Assembly: GCF_900095735.1 (NCBI RefSeq) | Contig: NZ_FNLO01000001.1 | Coordinates: forward strand, 480,634 to 544,633 | Direction: 5' to 3' | DNA: 64,000 nt | Source of the DNA: Chitinasiproducens palmae | GTDB lineage: Bacteria; Pseudomonadota; Gammaproteobacteria; Burkholderiales; Burkholderiaceae | Shown: piece after piece, positions 34,486 through 43,524 of the stretch | How positions within the stretch are numbered: position 1 is the first letter of the stretch | How the letters are laid out: each line of letters starts with the position of its first letter | Made by a program: the position numbers and the translations under genes | Notes under the pieces: generated by a model | Told to the model about the DNA's origin: nothing | Databases searched by the model: none | The model's input: the letters and a program-made list of their open reading frames with translations, nothing else

Positions 34486-35453
34486 TTCAATTCAACTCGC
34501 GGGTCGAACCACGCATAGACGAGGTCGGTAAGCAGGTTCACCAACAGCACGAACAGCGAGCTGACGAAGAGGATGCCCAACAGCAGATTCAGATCGCGTG
34601 AGGTCACGGCGCTCAGCGCCAGTTGCCCGAGCCCCGGCCAGCCGAATACCGTTTCGATTGCAACCGAGCCGCTGAACAATGCGCCGAACTGGAGGGCCGT
34701 CATCGTCACGATTGGCAGCAGCGCATTCGGCACGATGTGGCCGCGCAGCGTGGCCCCGGAGGTCAACCCCTTTGCGCGCGCGGTGCGCACGAAATCGAGC
34801 CGGCTCACTTCGCTGACCGACGTGCGCATCAGGCGCGCATAGATCGCGATGTAATAGACGGTGAGGCAAGCCGCGGGAAGAACCAGGTGACGCGCGACGT
34901 CGATCACGCGGGTCCATCCGGTCTGTGTGACGCCAAGCGTGACCATGCCGCTCGACGGTAACCAGCCGAGCCGTACCGAGAACAATACGATCAGCATCAG
35001 ACCCAGCCAGAACAACGGCGTCGCGAAACCGACCGTCGCGACCGTCGAGATCGTCATGTCGAGCCAGCGCCAGCGCGTGGCGCCAGCCAGCGTGCCAAGC
35101 GCGCATCCGATTGCCGTCGCCAGCGCGAGCGACAGAATCATCAGCAGCGCGGTGGCGGGCAGGCGTTCGAGGATGAGACTGATGACGGACTGCCCATTGC
35201 GGAACGACCAACCCAGGTCCAGGCGCAGCAGCTTGCCGATGTAGCTGGCGAACTGCGTACCGAGGGGCTGGTCGATGCCGAACTGCGCGCGCAGCTGGGC
35301 CAGATATTCGGGGGTGGCGGCGCCTGCTTCGCCTGCCATCACGTCCGCCATGTCGCCAGGCGCGAGGCGCAGCAGGAAGAAGTTGAGGACGGCGATGGCG
35401 AGCACCACCGGCACCACCTGCAACAGGCGGCGCAGCACATAGGCAAACGGCAT
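34482..35453 (-). CDS. ABC transporter permease (DppB-like)
   Basis: The 323-residue permease starts with the DppB hallmark FAYVLRRLLQVVPVVLAIAV, which is followed by LRLAPGDMADV. The EAA-like coupling loop VRTARAKGLTSGATLRGHIV and the end segment DLVYAWFDPRVELK also fit. It has six hydrophobic helices. It lies 75 bp after the first binding-protein gene and overlaps the DppC-like gene. Together they give the standard DppB-C-D-F order in an operon led by the binding protein. Confidence 0.92.
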   Translation of the reverse strand: MPFAYVLRRLLQVVPVVLAIAVLNFFLLRLAPGDMADVMAGEAGAATPEYLAQLRAQFGIDQPLGTQFASYIGKLLRLDLGWSFRNGQSVISLILERLPATALLMILSLALATAIGCALGTLAGATRWRWLDMTISTVATVGFATPLFWLGLMLIVLFSVRLGWLPSSGMVTLGVTQTGWTRVIDVARHLVLPAACLTVYYIAIYARLMRTSVSEVSRLDFVRTARAKGLTSGATLRGHIVPNALLPIVTMTALQFGALFSGSVAIETVFGWPGLGQLALSAVTSRDLNLLLGILFVSSLFVLLVNLLTDLVYAWFDPRVELK

Positions 35454-35527
35454 GGCGGCTCCTTGCGTTCAGGGCGAGGTCGGCGGGACAGCAGGACAGC
35501 AGGGCAGCGGCACGGCGCTCGGCGGTG

Positions 35528-37123
35528 TCAGCGCGACCGCACCGACACATCACCGAGCGACGCGTACACGCCGATCGGCGTGACATTGACGCCTTCGAGA
35601 CGCTTCGAATACAGCCGGAAGAACTTCAGTTCGAGCAGGCTGATCGACGGCAGGTCCTTTTGCGCGAGCGCCTGCATCCGGTGAATCAAGGCCTGGCGCT
35701 TGGCGACGTCGACCTCGGCATGAGTGGCTTCGATGATCGAGTCCATCTCCGCGGACGTATAGCCGCTGCCGTTACTCCACGGTGCGCCCTTGATGATCGC
35801 CTTCGACCAGAAGCGGCGATGCACCCCGATCTGCGGATCGGCGAACGCTGCGTAGAACACATTCATGGTGTCGAAGTCGTGTTCGCTGTAAACCTTGCGC
35901 AGATAGGTCGGCAGGTCGTAATTGACCAATGTCAACTCGATGCCGACGCGTTTCAGCTGCTGCTGGAACAGCTCGCCGGCGCGCTTGTATTCGTCGCCAT
36001 AGGTGTGATTCAGGTGATTGAAGCGCAGTCTCACGCCGTCGCGCTGGCGGGGAAAGCCCGCTGCGTCGAGAAGGGCTTCGGCCTTCGCGGGATCGAACGG
36101 GTACTGTTGCGTCGCAGCCGTGTAGAACTGTTTCTGGTAGCTGGGGACGGGACCGGTCGCTGCCGTGGCGAAACCCTGGAACACCGCTCGCGCGAGCACT
36201 TCGCGGTTAATCGCGTGTGCCACGGCCTGACGCACGCGGATGTCCTGGAACACGGGCTTGCGAAGATTGAAGTCCAGGAAGAACATCGGCGCGTTGGCTT
36301 CCCAGCCGCGTGTCTCGAGCACGATCTGAGGGTTCTGCGCGAGCCGCTTTGCTTCGACCAGGGACACGGGCGTGAGTGGCGCGTAGTGGAGCGCGCCAGT
36401 CTCCAGCGCCGCGCTGCGCGCGCCCGCATCCGGAATGATCCTGAAGACCAGCTCGTCGACATGGGGCTTGCCGTGGTCCCAGTACGCGGGGTTGCGCACC
36501 AGCGTCACGTGGCTGCCGCGCACCCATTCCTTGAAGACGAAGGGACCGTTGCCGACCGGCTTCACGTTGTATGGATTTGTCAGCGGGTCGGTGCCTTCGT
36601 AAAGATGCTTCGGGAAGATGAAGGTGCCCGAGGTATCGAGATAGGCCCAGATCACCCGCGACGGGCTCGACAGCCGGAAGATTGCCGTGTGCGGGTCCGG
36701 CGTTTCGACGTCGGCGACTTGAGCGAGCGTCGGTCGCGCGATCGGATGAACCTTCTTCAGCACCTCCAGGACAGAGTACCGCACGTCGGCCGAGGTGAAC
36801 GGCGTGCCGTCGTGCCACTTCACGTCCCTCCGCAAGCGGAACGTGATCGTCTTGCCGCCGTCGCTCTCCTGCCAGGACTCGGCCAGTTGCGGAACCGGCT
36901 TGAAGTTCTTGTCGTAGGTAACGAGGCCGTCGAACAGGTTCCCCGAGATCACGTTGGTCGGATTGGCCGGCGTCGCGCCGGTGACGAGTCCTGCCGGTTC
37001 GGGCAAGGTGTTCGCATACAACACCGATCGGTCCGCGCCAAAGGCCGGGGCGGTGACGCCGGGCAGCAAGCCGGCACCGGCGAGCGAGGCAGCGGAAACA
37101 AGGAAGGTCCGGCGCGAGGTCAT
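35528..37123 (-). CDS. ABC transporter substrate-binding protein, Tat-exported; first gene of the operon
   Basis: The 531-residue family-5 binding protein has a textbook Tat signal (TSRRTFLVSAASLAGAG). Blocks YANTLPEPAGL, LFDGLVTYDKNFKPVPQLAE, WHDGTPFTSADVRYSVLEVL and PVGNGPFVFKEWVRGSHVTL closely parallel the second binding protein at the other end of the operon. The two are paralogues, probably by duplication with later divergence of the ligand pocket. As the first gene after the divergent IclR promoter, this one is probably the most highly expressed. The ligand is inferred to be an organosulfur compound from the oxygenases in the operon, not from the protein itself. Confidence 0.9.
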   Translation of the reverse strand: MTSRRTFLVSAASLAGAGLLPGVTAPAFGADRSVLYANTLPEPAGLVTGATPANPTNVISGNLFDGLVTYDKNFKPVPQLAESWQESDGGKTITFRLRRDVKWHDGTPFTSADVRYSVLEVLKKVHPIARPTLAQVADVETPDPHTAIFRLSSPSRVIWAYLDTSGTFIFPKHLYEGTDPLTNPYNVKPVGNGPFVFKEWVRGSHVTLVRNPAYWDHGKPHVDELVFRIIPDAGARSAALETGALHYAPLTPVSLVEAKRLAQNPQIVLETRGWEANAPMFFLDFNLRKPVFQDIRVRQAVAHAINREVLARAVFQGFATAATGPVPSYQKQFYTAATQQYPFDPAKAEALLDAAGFPRQRDGVRLRFNHLNHTYGDEYKRAGELFQQQLKRVGIELTLVNYDLPTYLRKVYSEHDFDTMNVFYAAFADPQIGVHRRFWSKAIIKGAPWSNGSGYTSAEMDSIIEATHAEVDVAKRQALIHRMQALAQKDLPSISLLELKFFRLYSKRLEGVNVTPIGVYASLGDVSVRSR

Positions 37124-37157
37124 GGAGCGGGTATCAGTTCCAGGATGGCGATAGAGT

Positions 37158-37233
37158 GGAAAATAAATTCCGTTTTTTTAAGCATATCAACGATAATTAC
37201 GGAACCAACCAAGGAATTCAGATAACGATATGC
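37158..37233. promoter_or_regulatory. Candidate IclR operators and divergent promoter region
   Basis: GGAA-AATAAA-TTCC at 37158-37171 is a near-symmetric 14-mer of the type bound by IclR proteins. GCATATC at 37182-37188 is matched by GATATGC at 37227-37233. The stretch is the AT-rich core of the 211-bp gap between the IclR and first binding-protein genes. Confidence 0.45.
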
Positions 37234-37334
37234 AGGCTGCCGGGCCGGCCCGAACAGGTGGCGCTGTACCATTGCAGCTGCGGCGGGACGGTCGTGAGGT
37301 TTGCAACTTTGAATTCGCGCTGTCTCGAAAACCT

Positions 37335-38195
37335 ATGGATGTGATGACGAACAAAGAAACGAGCGGCCACGCGCTCGGCGAGGAGACGCGGGACAGTGCG
37401 GCAGTCGTGAGTCGAGGCGCGGAGACTGGCGCGCTGACGCGGGGCCTGCAGCTTCTTGCGGTGATGAGCGACGCGAGCCGTCCGTTGAGCCTTTCGGAGA
37501 TCGCGGAAGCAAGCGGCATCGCGGCCAGCACCACGCATCGCCTGCTGCACACGCTGTCGCAGTGCGAGCAGGTCTACAAGAACGCGCAGGGCCGATACTG
37601 TCTTGCACCGCGGGCGCTGTTCCCACTAGGCCTCGATCACCCGTTGCAAGTGCTCAGGCGCGATGCCGCGGAAATGCTTCGCGAGCTGCAGGCACGGCAT
37701 GGGCCATCGGTACTGCTGGTGGCCTTTCTCGGCGAAAAACGCATGGTGGTCGACTTCGCGCCGGGGGCCTACAGCGTCGCGCCGTATTTCGACACGCGCA
37801 TCAGTGCACCGGCCCACGCGTCCGTGTCGGGGAAGATTCTGCTGGCCGACCTGCCGGAGGCCGATCGCCAACGGTTGTTGGGCGATGCGCCGTATCCGGC
37901 TCGCACCCGACACACGATCACGACGCGCGCCGCGCTCGACGATGCACTGGCGGAGGTCGAGGCGTCTGGATTGGCGACCAACTTCAACGAGAACGTGATG
38001 GGCATCTGCGCGATCGGTGCGCCGCTGGTCGCACCGTCCGGGCGGGCGATTGGCGCGATTGTGCTCACCGGACCGGATACCTTCTTCGGGGCGGAGCGAC
38101 GCGACGCCATCGCAGAGGATGTTCGACGCGTCGCCCACATGCTGAGCGCAATGTCGATGTCAGTGCGGGCCGTTGCGCGTTTCCTGAGTCTCTAG
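37335..38195 (+). CDS. IclR-family transcriptional regulator
   Basis: From this ATG the product is 286 residues (an ATG three codons later is equally possible). The IclR winged helix is at residues 30-90: ALTRGLQLLAVMSDASRPLS, then EIAEASGIAASTTHRLLHTL. The IclR effector domain follows, with APYFDTRISAPAHASVSGKI and the late VMGICAIGAPLVAPSGRAIG and ALRRD-like ends. It is transcribed away from the two-binding-protein operon and is probably its regulator. IclR control of organosulfur use is uncommon compared with LysR (CysB/Cbl) or sigma54 (SfnR) control, so the inducer may be the substrate itself rather than sulfur status. Confidence 0.87.
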   Translation: MDVMTNKETSGHALGEETRDSAAVVSRGAETGALTRGLQLLAVMSDASRPLSLSEIAEASGIAASTTHRLLHTLSQCEQVYKNAQGRYCLAPRALFPLGLDHPLQVLRRDAAEMLRELQARHGPSVLLVAFLGEKRMVVDFAPGAYSVAPYFDTRISAPAHASVSGKILLADLPEADRQRLLGDAPYPARTRHTITTRAALDDALAEVEASGLATNFNENVMGICAIGAPLVAPSGRAIGAIVLTGPDTFFGAERRDAIAEDVRRVAHMLSAMSMSVRAVARFLSL

Positions 38196-38703
38196 GTCGG
38201 CAGGTGCGGGCGCGAGACGTAGCTCGCCCGCCGCACGCCGCAGAGGGGCGGCGAAGCGAACGGCACGGCGATGGCTTCCCTCGAATCCCAGCGGTTCCGC
38301 GAGTCTGCGCCAAGGCCGGCCGACTGCGAATTTCGCTGGAAAACGACCGCCAGCACGCCCGCCGAACGGTCGGCTTCGGTCATCACGTCCATGCTCGCAT
38401 CGAGCCGTTCGGTGGTCCGCGCCGGTATTCTGCGCGCCCTTTCCGGGGGCACATACCGGGGGCACATACCGGGCCCTTGGTTCCGGCGCCCGTGCCGTGC
38501 GCTTGTTCCGGTCGACCGTGCCGAACCGTGCGCCGATCGCTGCCGCGGCGCCAAGCAGCGTCACTGACGTACATCATCGTCGCCGCCTGGCGTGGCGTAT
38601 CGCGACCATCATCGCGTTCCGATGCGGCGTGCGCGGCGTCGGCAACGGCGTAGCGGCATCAGCGGCATCAGCGGCATCAGCGGCATCAGCGGCATCAGCG
38701 GCA
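38196..38703. other. Gene-free stretch with duplications
   Basis: No convincing frame is present between the IclR gene and the TetR stop codon. The 13-bp word CCGGGGGCACATA is duplicated head to tail at 38443-38468. A 9-bp repeat array begins at 38652 and is listed separately. Confidence 0.55.
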
Positions 38704-38709
38704 TCAGCG
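38652..38709. repeat. 9-bp tandem repeat running over the TetR stop codon
   Basis: Six full copies of AGCGGCATC plus a partial one. Read on the minus strand, each unit supplies a TGA in the same frame, the first of which is the natural stop of the TetR gene. Copy-number change would therefore not alter the protein. Confidence 0.9.
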
Positions 38710-39459
38710 ACGTCGGGCGCGGGCCACAAAGCCCGCGATCACTTCCTTCCAGATATTGCTCAGGCCGGCGGCCAATTCTTCGGCGTCGCGGAAGGACTTC
38801 AACAGCAGGTCGTCGCGGTGGACGTGGCGCTCGCGCAGCGCCTCGATCGACATCGCGATCAGCAGGCGCAGCGCCCCCTTGAATTCGCGACGCAGCGCCG
38901 CGCCGAACTCGATCGCATCGTCGCGCGCAACGGCGTCGATCACGCGGTCGACCCACACCGCGTTCATCTCTTCACGCATCCGTACCAACGACGGCGTGTA
39001 CGCCGAGACGTGCGAGAAGGCCGCGAACAACCCTGCGTTCGCTTCGTATGCGCGGCAATACCAAAGATTCGTCGCGTAGACCGCGTCCTCCGATCTCGCT
39101 GCGGCTGGCTTCTTCCGGCGCGGTCCCGGGCGCGACCACAACGCCCTGAAGAAGGCCATCAGCAGGGCTTCGACAGCCTGATCGATGTCGTCGAAATAAT
39201 TGTAGAACGTGCCGCGTGAAAGACCGGTGTCGTTCAGGATCGATTCGATCATCGGGCGCCGCCCGGGTTCCGCCAACAACTGCCGCGCCACGCACGCCAA
39301 TACCGCGCAGCGCGTGCGTTCGCGTTTCGGAAGCGTGCGGTCGCGGCTGCGGGCGTCCAGCAACTCGTCGAAACGCTCGTTCTGATCGATGACCAACTCG
39401 TCGAGCGGCGACGGCACCCTTTCCGGCGTGGCTTGTTCGGTGGGCATACCTGTCCTCAT
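38704..39459 (-). CDS. TetR-family regulator, divergent from the ABC/acyl-CoA operon
   Basis: The 251-residue protein has an N-terminal extension of about 45 charged residues before the TetR helix-turn-helix: TRCAVLACVARQLLAEPGRR, then MIESILNDTGLSRGTFYNYFDD, the recognition-helix signature. The C-terminal ligand domain (residues 105-240) is helical and has NLWYCRAYEANAGLFAAF. It lies divergent from an operon for import and CoA-activation of an acid, and most likely represses it, with a CoA ester or the free acid as inducer. The divergent gap contains a symmetric double operator. The 9-bp repeat overlaps its stop codon. Confidence 0.87.
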   Translation of the reverse strand: MRTGMPTEQATPERVPSPLDELVIDQNERFDELLDARSRDRTLPKRERTRCAVLACVARQLLAEPGRRPMIESILNDTGLSRGTFYNYFDDIDQAVEALLMAFFRALWSRPGPRRKKPAAARSEDAVYATNLWYCRAYEANAGLFAAFSHVSAYTPSLVRMREEMNAVWVDRVIDAVARDDAIEFGAALRREFKGALRLLIAMSIEALRERHVHRDDLLLKSFRDAEELAAGLSNIWKEVIAGFVARARRR

Positions 39460-39511
39460 CGCGTCGTGGCACCAGGCCTTGACGCGCGATTTTTTTCTAC
39501 TTACCGTTTAC

Positions 39512-39549
39512 AAATGACACTTTGTTCAAAAATGAACTTTTGGTCATTT
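39512..39549. promoter_or_regulatory. Symmetric double operator for the TetR protein
   Basis: AAATGAC and GTCATTT are outer arms, and GTTCA-AAAA-TGAAC is an inner hairpin, all on one centre of symmetry. The same bases read as two TGA-N8-TCA sites in direct repeat (TGACACTTTGTTCA and TGAACTTTTGGTCA), 18 bp apart. It lies 78 bases before the ABC ATPase start and 53 before the TetR start. Confidence 0.65.
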
Positions 39550-39626
39550 TACACCATGGCGCGTCCGCCAGGCCTGCAAGCGCCGCGTCCCGGGTGTTCC
39601 GAGACGTTCGACACGAGGGTAGGGAA

Positions 39627-40694
39627 ATGAAGAACGGGTCCACCATCGAGTTCAGCCGTGTCAACAAGCACTACGGTGCGGTCACGGCTTTGCACGACTT
39701 TTCCCTGTCGGTCGACGCTGGCGAGTTCATCACCATCCTCGGCAGCAGCGGCTCGGGCAAGACCACTGCGCTCAACGCGCTGGCTGGTTTCATGCCGATC
39801 TCCTCCGGCGACATTGCCATTGGCGGGCAGTCGGTGGTCGGGCTACCGCCGGAGCGCCGCAACCTCGGCATGGTATTCCAGAATTACTCGCTGTTCCCGC
39901 ACATGAGCGTCGCGGCGAATGTCGCGTTTCCGCTGAAGATGCGTGGGGTCGGTCGCAAGGAAGTCGATGAGCGCGTGAAGCGGGCGTTGCAGGCCGTGCG
40001 CCTCGATGCCTACGCCGCGCGGATGCCGCGCGAATTGTCCGGTGGACAGCAGCAACGCGTCGCCATTGCGCGTGCGATCGTTTTCGAGCCGTCCGTGCTG
40101 CTGATGGACGAGCCGCTTGGCGCGCTCGATTTGAAACTGCGCGAGGCACTGCAGTTCGAAATCAAATCGATCCAGCATCAACTCGGTTGCACGGTGGTCT
40201 ATGTCACGCACGATCAGCGCGAGGCGCTCGCGATGTCCGACCGGATCGTCGTGCTGCGCGACGGACGGATCGCGCAGGTCGGCAGCCCACGCGACATGTA
40301 TGACAAGCCGGGCAGCCGTTTCGTCGCGCAATTCATTGGTCAGACCAATCTGTTCGCCGCGGACATCGACGCCGCCGGCCGCATCTCGATACCGGCGCTG
40401 GGCATTGCCTGGCCGGCTGCGGGAAACGCCGCCGTCGGCGTGCCGTACTGCGTCAGCGTGCGCCCCGAGCATTTCTCGCGTCGTGCCGGCAGCACTCAGG
40501 ACATCCGCATCGACGTGACGCTTGACGAGACGATTTTTCTTGGCGACGTGATCGACTTCAGCGCGCGCCACAGCAGCGGCGCGGCGATTCACTTCCGCGA
40601 GCCACGCAGCCCGAGCGCGGCACAACTGCGCCGCGGCGACGCCGTGTCACTGGTTTTCTCCCCGGACGATGCCGCGCTTGTCCCGGACCTCTGA
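39627..40694 (+). CDS. ABC transporter ATP-binding protein (PotA-type)
   Basis: The 355-residue ATPase has Walker A GSSGSGKTTALNALAG, signature LSGGQQQRVAIARAI, Walker B VLLMDEPLGALDLKLR and a switch histidine in YVTHDQREAL. The C-terminal TOBE domain contains CVSVRPEHFS. This is the PotA/PotG class serving polyamine, putrescine and related small-molecule importers. The ATG at AGGGAAATGA has its own ribosome site, whereas the longer frame upstream has none. It is the first gene of a plus-strand operon that continues through the binding protein, two permeases and CoA-metabolism genes. Confidence 0.92.
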   Translation: MKNGSTIEFSRVNKHYGAVTALHDFSLSVDAGEFITILGSSGSGKTTALNALAGFMPISSGDIAIGGQSVVGLPPERRNLGMVFQNYSLFPHMSVAANVAFPLKMRGVGRKEVDERVKRALQAVRLDAYAARMPRELSGGQQQRVAIARAIVFEPSVLLMDEPLGALDLKLREALQFEIKSIQHQLGCTVVYVTHDQREALAMSDRIVVLRDGRIAQVGSPRDMYDKPGSRFVAQFIGQTNLFAADIDAAGRISIPALGIAWPAAGNAAVGVPYCVSVRPEHFSRRAGSTQDIRIDVTLDETIFLGDVIDFSARHSSGAAIHFREPRSPSAAQLRRGDAVSLVFSPDDAALVPDL

Positions 40695-40724
40695 CCCACT
40701 CCCCACGCTTATCCGGAGCCGTCG

Positions 40725-41780
40725 ATGACATCCTACTGTTCAAAGCTGACCTGTGCCGCGTCGGCGGCGCTGCTGCTGCTCGCGGCCCCGGCACATGCCG
40801 AATCGCTGGTTCTGGCGAATTACGGCGGTGCGTGGGCGAGCCTGCTGAAGACGGTCTGCACCGATCCGTTCGCGAAGGAGACCGGAATCACAGTCACGCA
40901 GGCTTCCACCGGCGACTCGCTGGCGCAGATTCGTGTGCAGCAGACCACCGGCAATGTCCTCTGGGACATTTCACCAACCGAAGGGCCGTCGCTGCCGGTG
41001 GCGCAGCGCAACAACTGGCTCGTGCCGATCGACTGGCAGGTCGTCGATCCGGACCATAAACTCGCCGCGATCGCCCGTCAGCCGTATGCGATCGGGGCGG
41101 TGGCATACACGACGGCGATCGGCTATCGCACCGACAAGGTGCCGCAAGGCAAGCGGTTCAGCGGCTGGCGCGACTTCTGGGACACCAAGAATTTCCCGGG
41201 GCCGCGTTCGTTGCGCGACTCGCCGATGGAGAATCTCGAGTTCGCGTTGATCGCGGATGGCGTGCCGGTCAGCAAGGTATACGAGGTGCTGAAGGCGCCG
41301 GGCGGTATCGACCGTGCGTTCCGCAAGCTTGACGCGATCAAGCCTGCCATCACCGTGTGGTGGACGACCGGGCAGCAGCCGGTGCAATTGCTGGCCAGCG
41401 GGGATGCCTTCTACGTTACCGCATTCAACGGCCGAATCAGTCAGTTGCAGAAGGACAAGGTACCCGTGTCCATCGTGTGGGACGGTGGCTCGCAGACCGT
41501 CAGCTACTACTCGATCCAGAAAGGCGCGCAGAACGCGAAAGCAGCGATGCAGTTCATGAAGTTCTGCTGGAACGATCCGCAACGCCTGGCGCAGATCGCG
41601 CGCGGCATGCCTTATTCGGGGTTCAACGCGGACATGTACAAGTCGCTGAACAGCGACGAGGCGAAGTCGCTGCCGACCGCACCGGCGAATGCACCGCTGC
41701 AATTCACCTTCGATGCCAACTTCTGGGCCGACAACCAGAAAGCGCTGTTCGCGCGCTGGCAGGCATGGCGGCTGAAATGA
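40725..41780 (+). CDS. ABC transporter substrate-binding protein (PotD-type)
   Basis: The 351-residue protein has a Sec signal peptide (AASAALLLLAAPAHA) cleaved before ESLVLANYGG. The mature part shows the spermidine/putrescine-type fold: ANYGGAWASLLKTVC at the first strand, WDISPTEGPSL and GAVAYTTAIGYRTDKVP in the ligand cleft, and SIQKGAQNAKAAMQFM near the end. The VWWTTGQQPVQLLASGD segment is typical of the cluster outside true polyamine binders. As the operon encodes acyl-CoA chemistry, the ligand may be an amino acid derivative or a carboxylate. The cleft carries an aromatic pair that often binds cationic amines, so a betaine-like acid is also possible. Confidence 0.88.
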   Translation: MTSYCSKLTCAASAALLLLAAPAHAESLVLANYGGAWASLLKTVCTDPFAKETGITVTQASTGDSLAQIRVQQTTGNVLWDISPTEGPSLPVAQRNNWLVPIDWQVVDPDHKLAAIARQPYAIGAVAYTTAIGYRTDKVPQGKRFSGWRDFWDTKNFPGPRSLRDSPMENLEFALIADGVPVSKVYEVLKAPGGIDRAFRKLDAIKPAITVWWTTGQQPVQLLASGDAFYVTAFNGRISQLQKDKVPVSIVWDGGSQTVSYYSIQKGAQNAKAAMQFMKFCWNDPQRLAQIARGMPYSGFNADMYKSLNSDEAKSLPTAPANAPLQFTFDANFWADNQKALFARWQAWRLK

Positions 41781-42697
41781 CGATGCCCGACGTGAGCGTG
41801 CGTGCCGAAAGAATAGCGCCGGCCGCGCCCGCGGCCGCGCCCGGCGCCTTCGCGCGCGCGCTGCGGTGGCGGTATTGGCCGCTACTGCCGGCCGCACTGC
41901 TGTTTCTTCTGGTCTTCGTGGTGCCGGTCGGCGAGGTGGCCATCTGGAGCGTACGCGGCGAAGCAGGCTGGGGTCTGTCGAATGTGCAGCAGGTCGTCGC
42001 CGATGGACCGTTCCGGACCATTCTCGGCAGCACCCTGCGGCTTTCTCTGACCGTCGGGGTGGCGTGCGTCGCGTTCGGTTATCCGGTGGCGTATTTCCTG
42101 ACCACACGCACGCCACGTCAGCAGCGGCTGCTGCTGCTGTTCATCACGATTCCGCTATGGGTCAGTGTCCTGATTCGGACCTACAGCTGGATCGTGCTGC
42201 TTGGGCGCGAAGGGCTGATCAACAGTCTCGTGAAGGCGTGGGGCCTGTCCGACACACCGCTGCACCTGCTCTACACGCGTGGGGCGGTATATGCGGCGAT
42301 GATCCAGGTGCTGTTGCCGATCGCGATCCTGACCATGTTCTCGTCCATGTCATCGATCAATCGCGCCTTGCTGAGTGCCGCGCGCATTCTGGGGGCAACA
42401 CCGGGGCGCGCGTTCCTGCGCGTATTCCTGCCCCTGAGCGCCAGCGGTGCGGTCTCGGCAGGCGTGCTGACGTTCGTTCTGTCGCTGGGCTTCTTCATCA
42501 CGCCCGCGCTGGTGGGCGGCCCGAAGGATGCGATGATCGCCAACGTCATCGCGCAGCAGATCAGCGAGACCCTCGACTGGGGCCTCGGCTCGGCGCTTGG
42601 CATGACGTTGCTGGTCGTGGGACTGGCCGTCGTGGCCGTCACCGGCGTGGTGATGAGACGGTTCACCTCGCTGAGCAGCGAAGGAGGCACGCGATGA
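41777..42697 (+). CDS. ABC transporter permease (PotB-type)
   Basis: The 306-residue permease overlaps the binding-protein gene by ATGA. Six helices are seen, with the start LLPAALLFLLVFVVPVGEV. The EAA loop is AARILGATPGRAFLRVFLPL, and the closing part has GFFITPALVGGPKDAMIANV. It forms a heterodimer with the following permease. The long alanine-rich N-terminal tail is normal for the group. Confidence 0.92.
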   Translation: MTMPDVSVRAERIAPAAPAAAPGAFARALRWRYWPLLPAALLFLLVFVVPVGEVAIWSVRGEAGWGLSNVQQVVADGPFRTILGSTLRLSLTVGVACVAFGYPVAYFLTTRTPRQQRLLLLFITIPLWVSVLIRTYSWIVLLGREGLINSLVKAWGLSDTPLHLLYTRGAVYAAMIQVLLPIAILTMFSSMSSINRALLSAARILGATPGRAFLRVFLPLSASGAVSAGVLTFVLSLGFFITPALVGGPKDAMIANVIAQQISETLDWGLGSALGMTLLVVGLAVVAVTGVVMRRFTSLSSEGGTR

Positions 42698-43500
42698 ACC
42701 CGGTGCATCACGAAACGCGGCGCGGCTGGCTGTTGCCGGCTTATGTTGGCGCGGTGCTCGCCTTCCTGGTGCTGCCCGTCTGCCTGGTCGTGCCGATGTC
42801 GGTCAGCGAAACGAGCTATCTCAAGTTCCCGCCGACCGGCTTCACGTTGAAATGGTTCGGCAGCTATTTCGACAGTCCGGCATGGATTGCGGCAACCGTG
42901 CGCAGTGTCTCGATCGGCTTCTGGTCGGCCTTGCTGGCCACCGTGCTCGGCACGATGACGGCGCTCGCGCTGCGCCGCTCGACGCGACTCGACCGCCTGA
43001 TCGCCGGCGCCTTCCTGAGTCCGCAGGTGGTGCCGGTGATCATCGTCGCGCTGGGCATCATGCTGATCTACAACCGTTTCCATCTGTACGGCTCGATGGT
43101 AGGCATCGTCATGGCGCACGCCATCCTCGCGCTGCCGTTCGTGGTGGTCAACGTCGCGAGCGCGCTGCGCCAGCGTGGCGAGACCCTGGCGCTCGCTGCA
43201 CGCGTGATGGGCGCCAACCCGTTGCAGGCGTTCTGGTACGTGACGCTGCCGTCCCTGCGGGCTTCGATCACGACCTCGGCGATCTTCGCTTTCTTTGTGT
43301 CCTTCGACGAGCTGGTCGTCGCGCTGTTCATCATGGGACGTAACGAAACGCTGCCGATGCGGATATGGGCCAACGTGCGGGACGATCTGACGCCCGTGGT
43401 CGCGGCGGTGGCCAGCCTGCTGATTTTTGCGACGGTCCTGGCAGTGCTTCTGTCCGAATGGGTGTTGCACCGATCCGGCCGCGCCGCCCGCACCAGTTGA
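42694..43500 (+). CDS. ABC transporter permease (PotC-type)
   Basis: The 268-residue permease starts within the stop of the previous gene (ATGA) and has six helices. Its coupling loop reads LAARVMGANPLQAFWYVTLP, and the FDELVVALFIMGRNETLPM segment is the PotC signature. It completes the importer. Only 24 bases separate it from the acyl-CoA ligase gene, so transport and activation of the substrate are transcribed together. Confidence 0.92.
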   Translation: MNPVHHETRRGWLLPAYVGAVLAFLVLPVCLVVPMSVSETSYLKFPPTGFTLKWFGSYFDSPAWIAATVRSVSIGFWSALLATVLGTMTALALRRSTRLDRLIAGAFLSPQVVPVIIVALGIMLIYNRFHLYGSMVGIVMAHAILALPFVVVNVASALRQRGETLALAARVMGANPLQAFWYVTLPSLRASITTSAIFAFFVSFDELVVALFIMGRNETLPMRIWANVRDDLTPVVAAVASLLIFATVLAVLLSEWVLHRSGRAARTS

Positions 43501-43524
43501 TCCAACCACTGCCACCTGTCTGCC

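Noticed and set aside
38609-38956. Minus-strand frame with a run of MPL repeats
   Set aside because: It is the 9-bp repeat read in another frame and overlaps the TetR gene out of frame.
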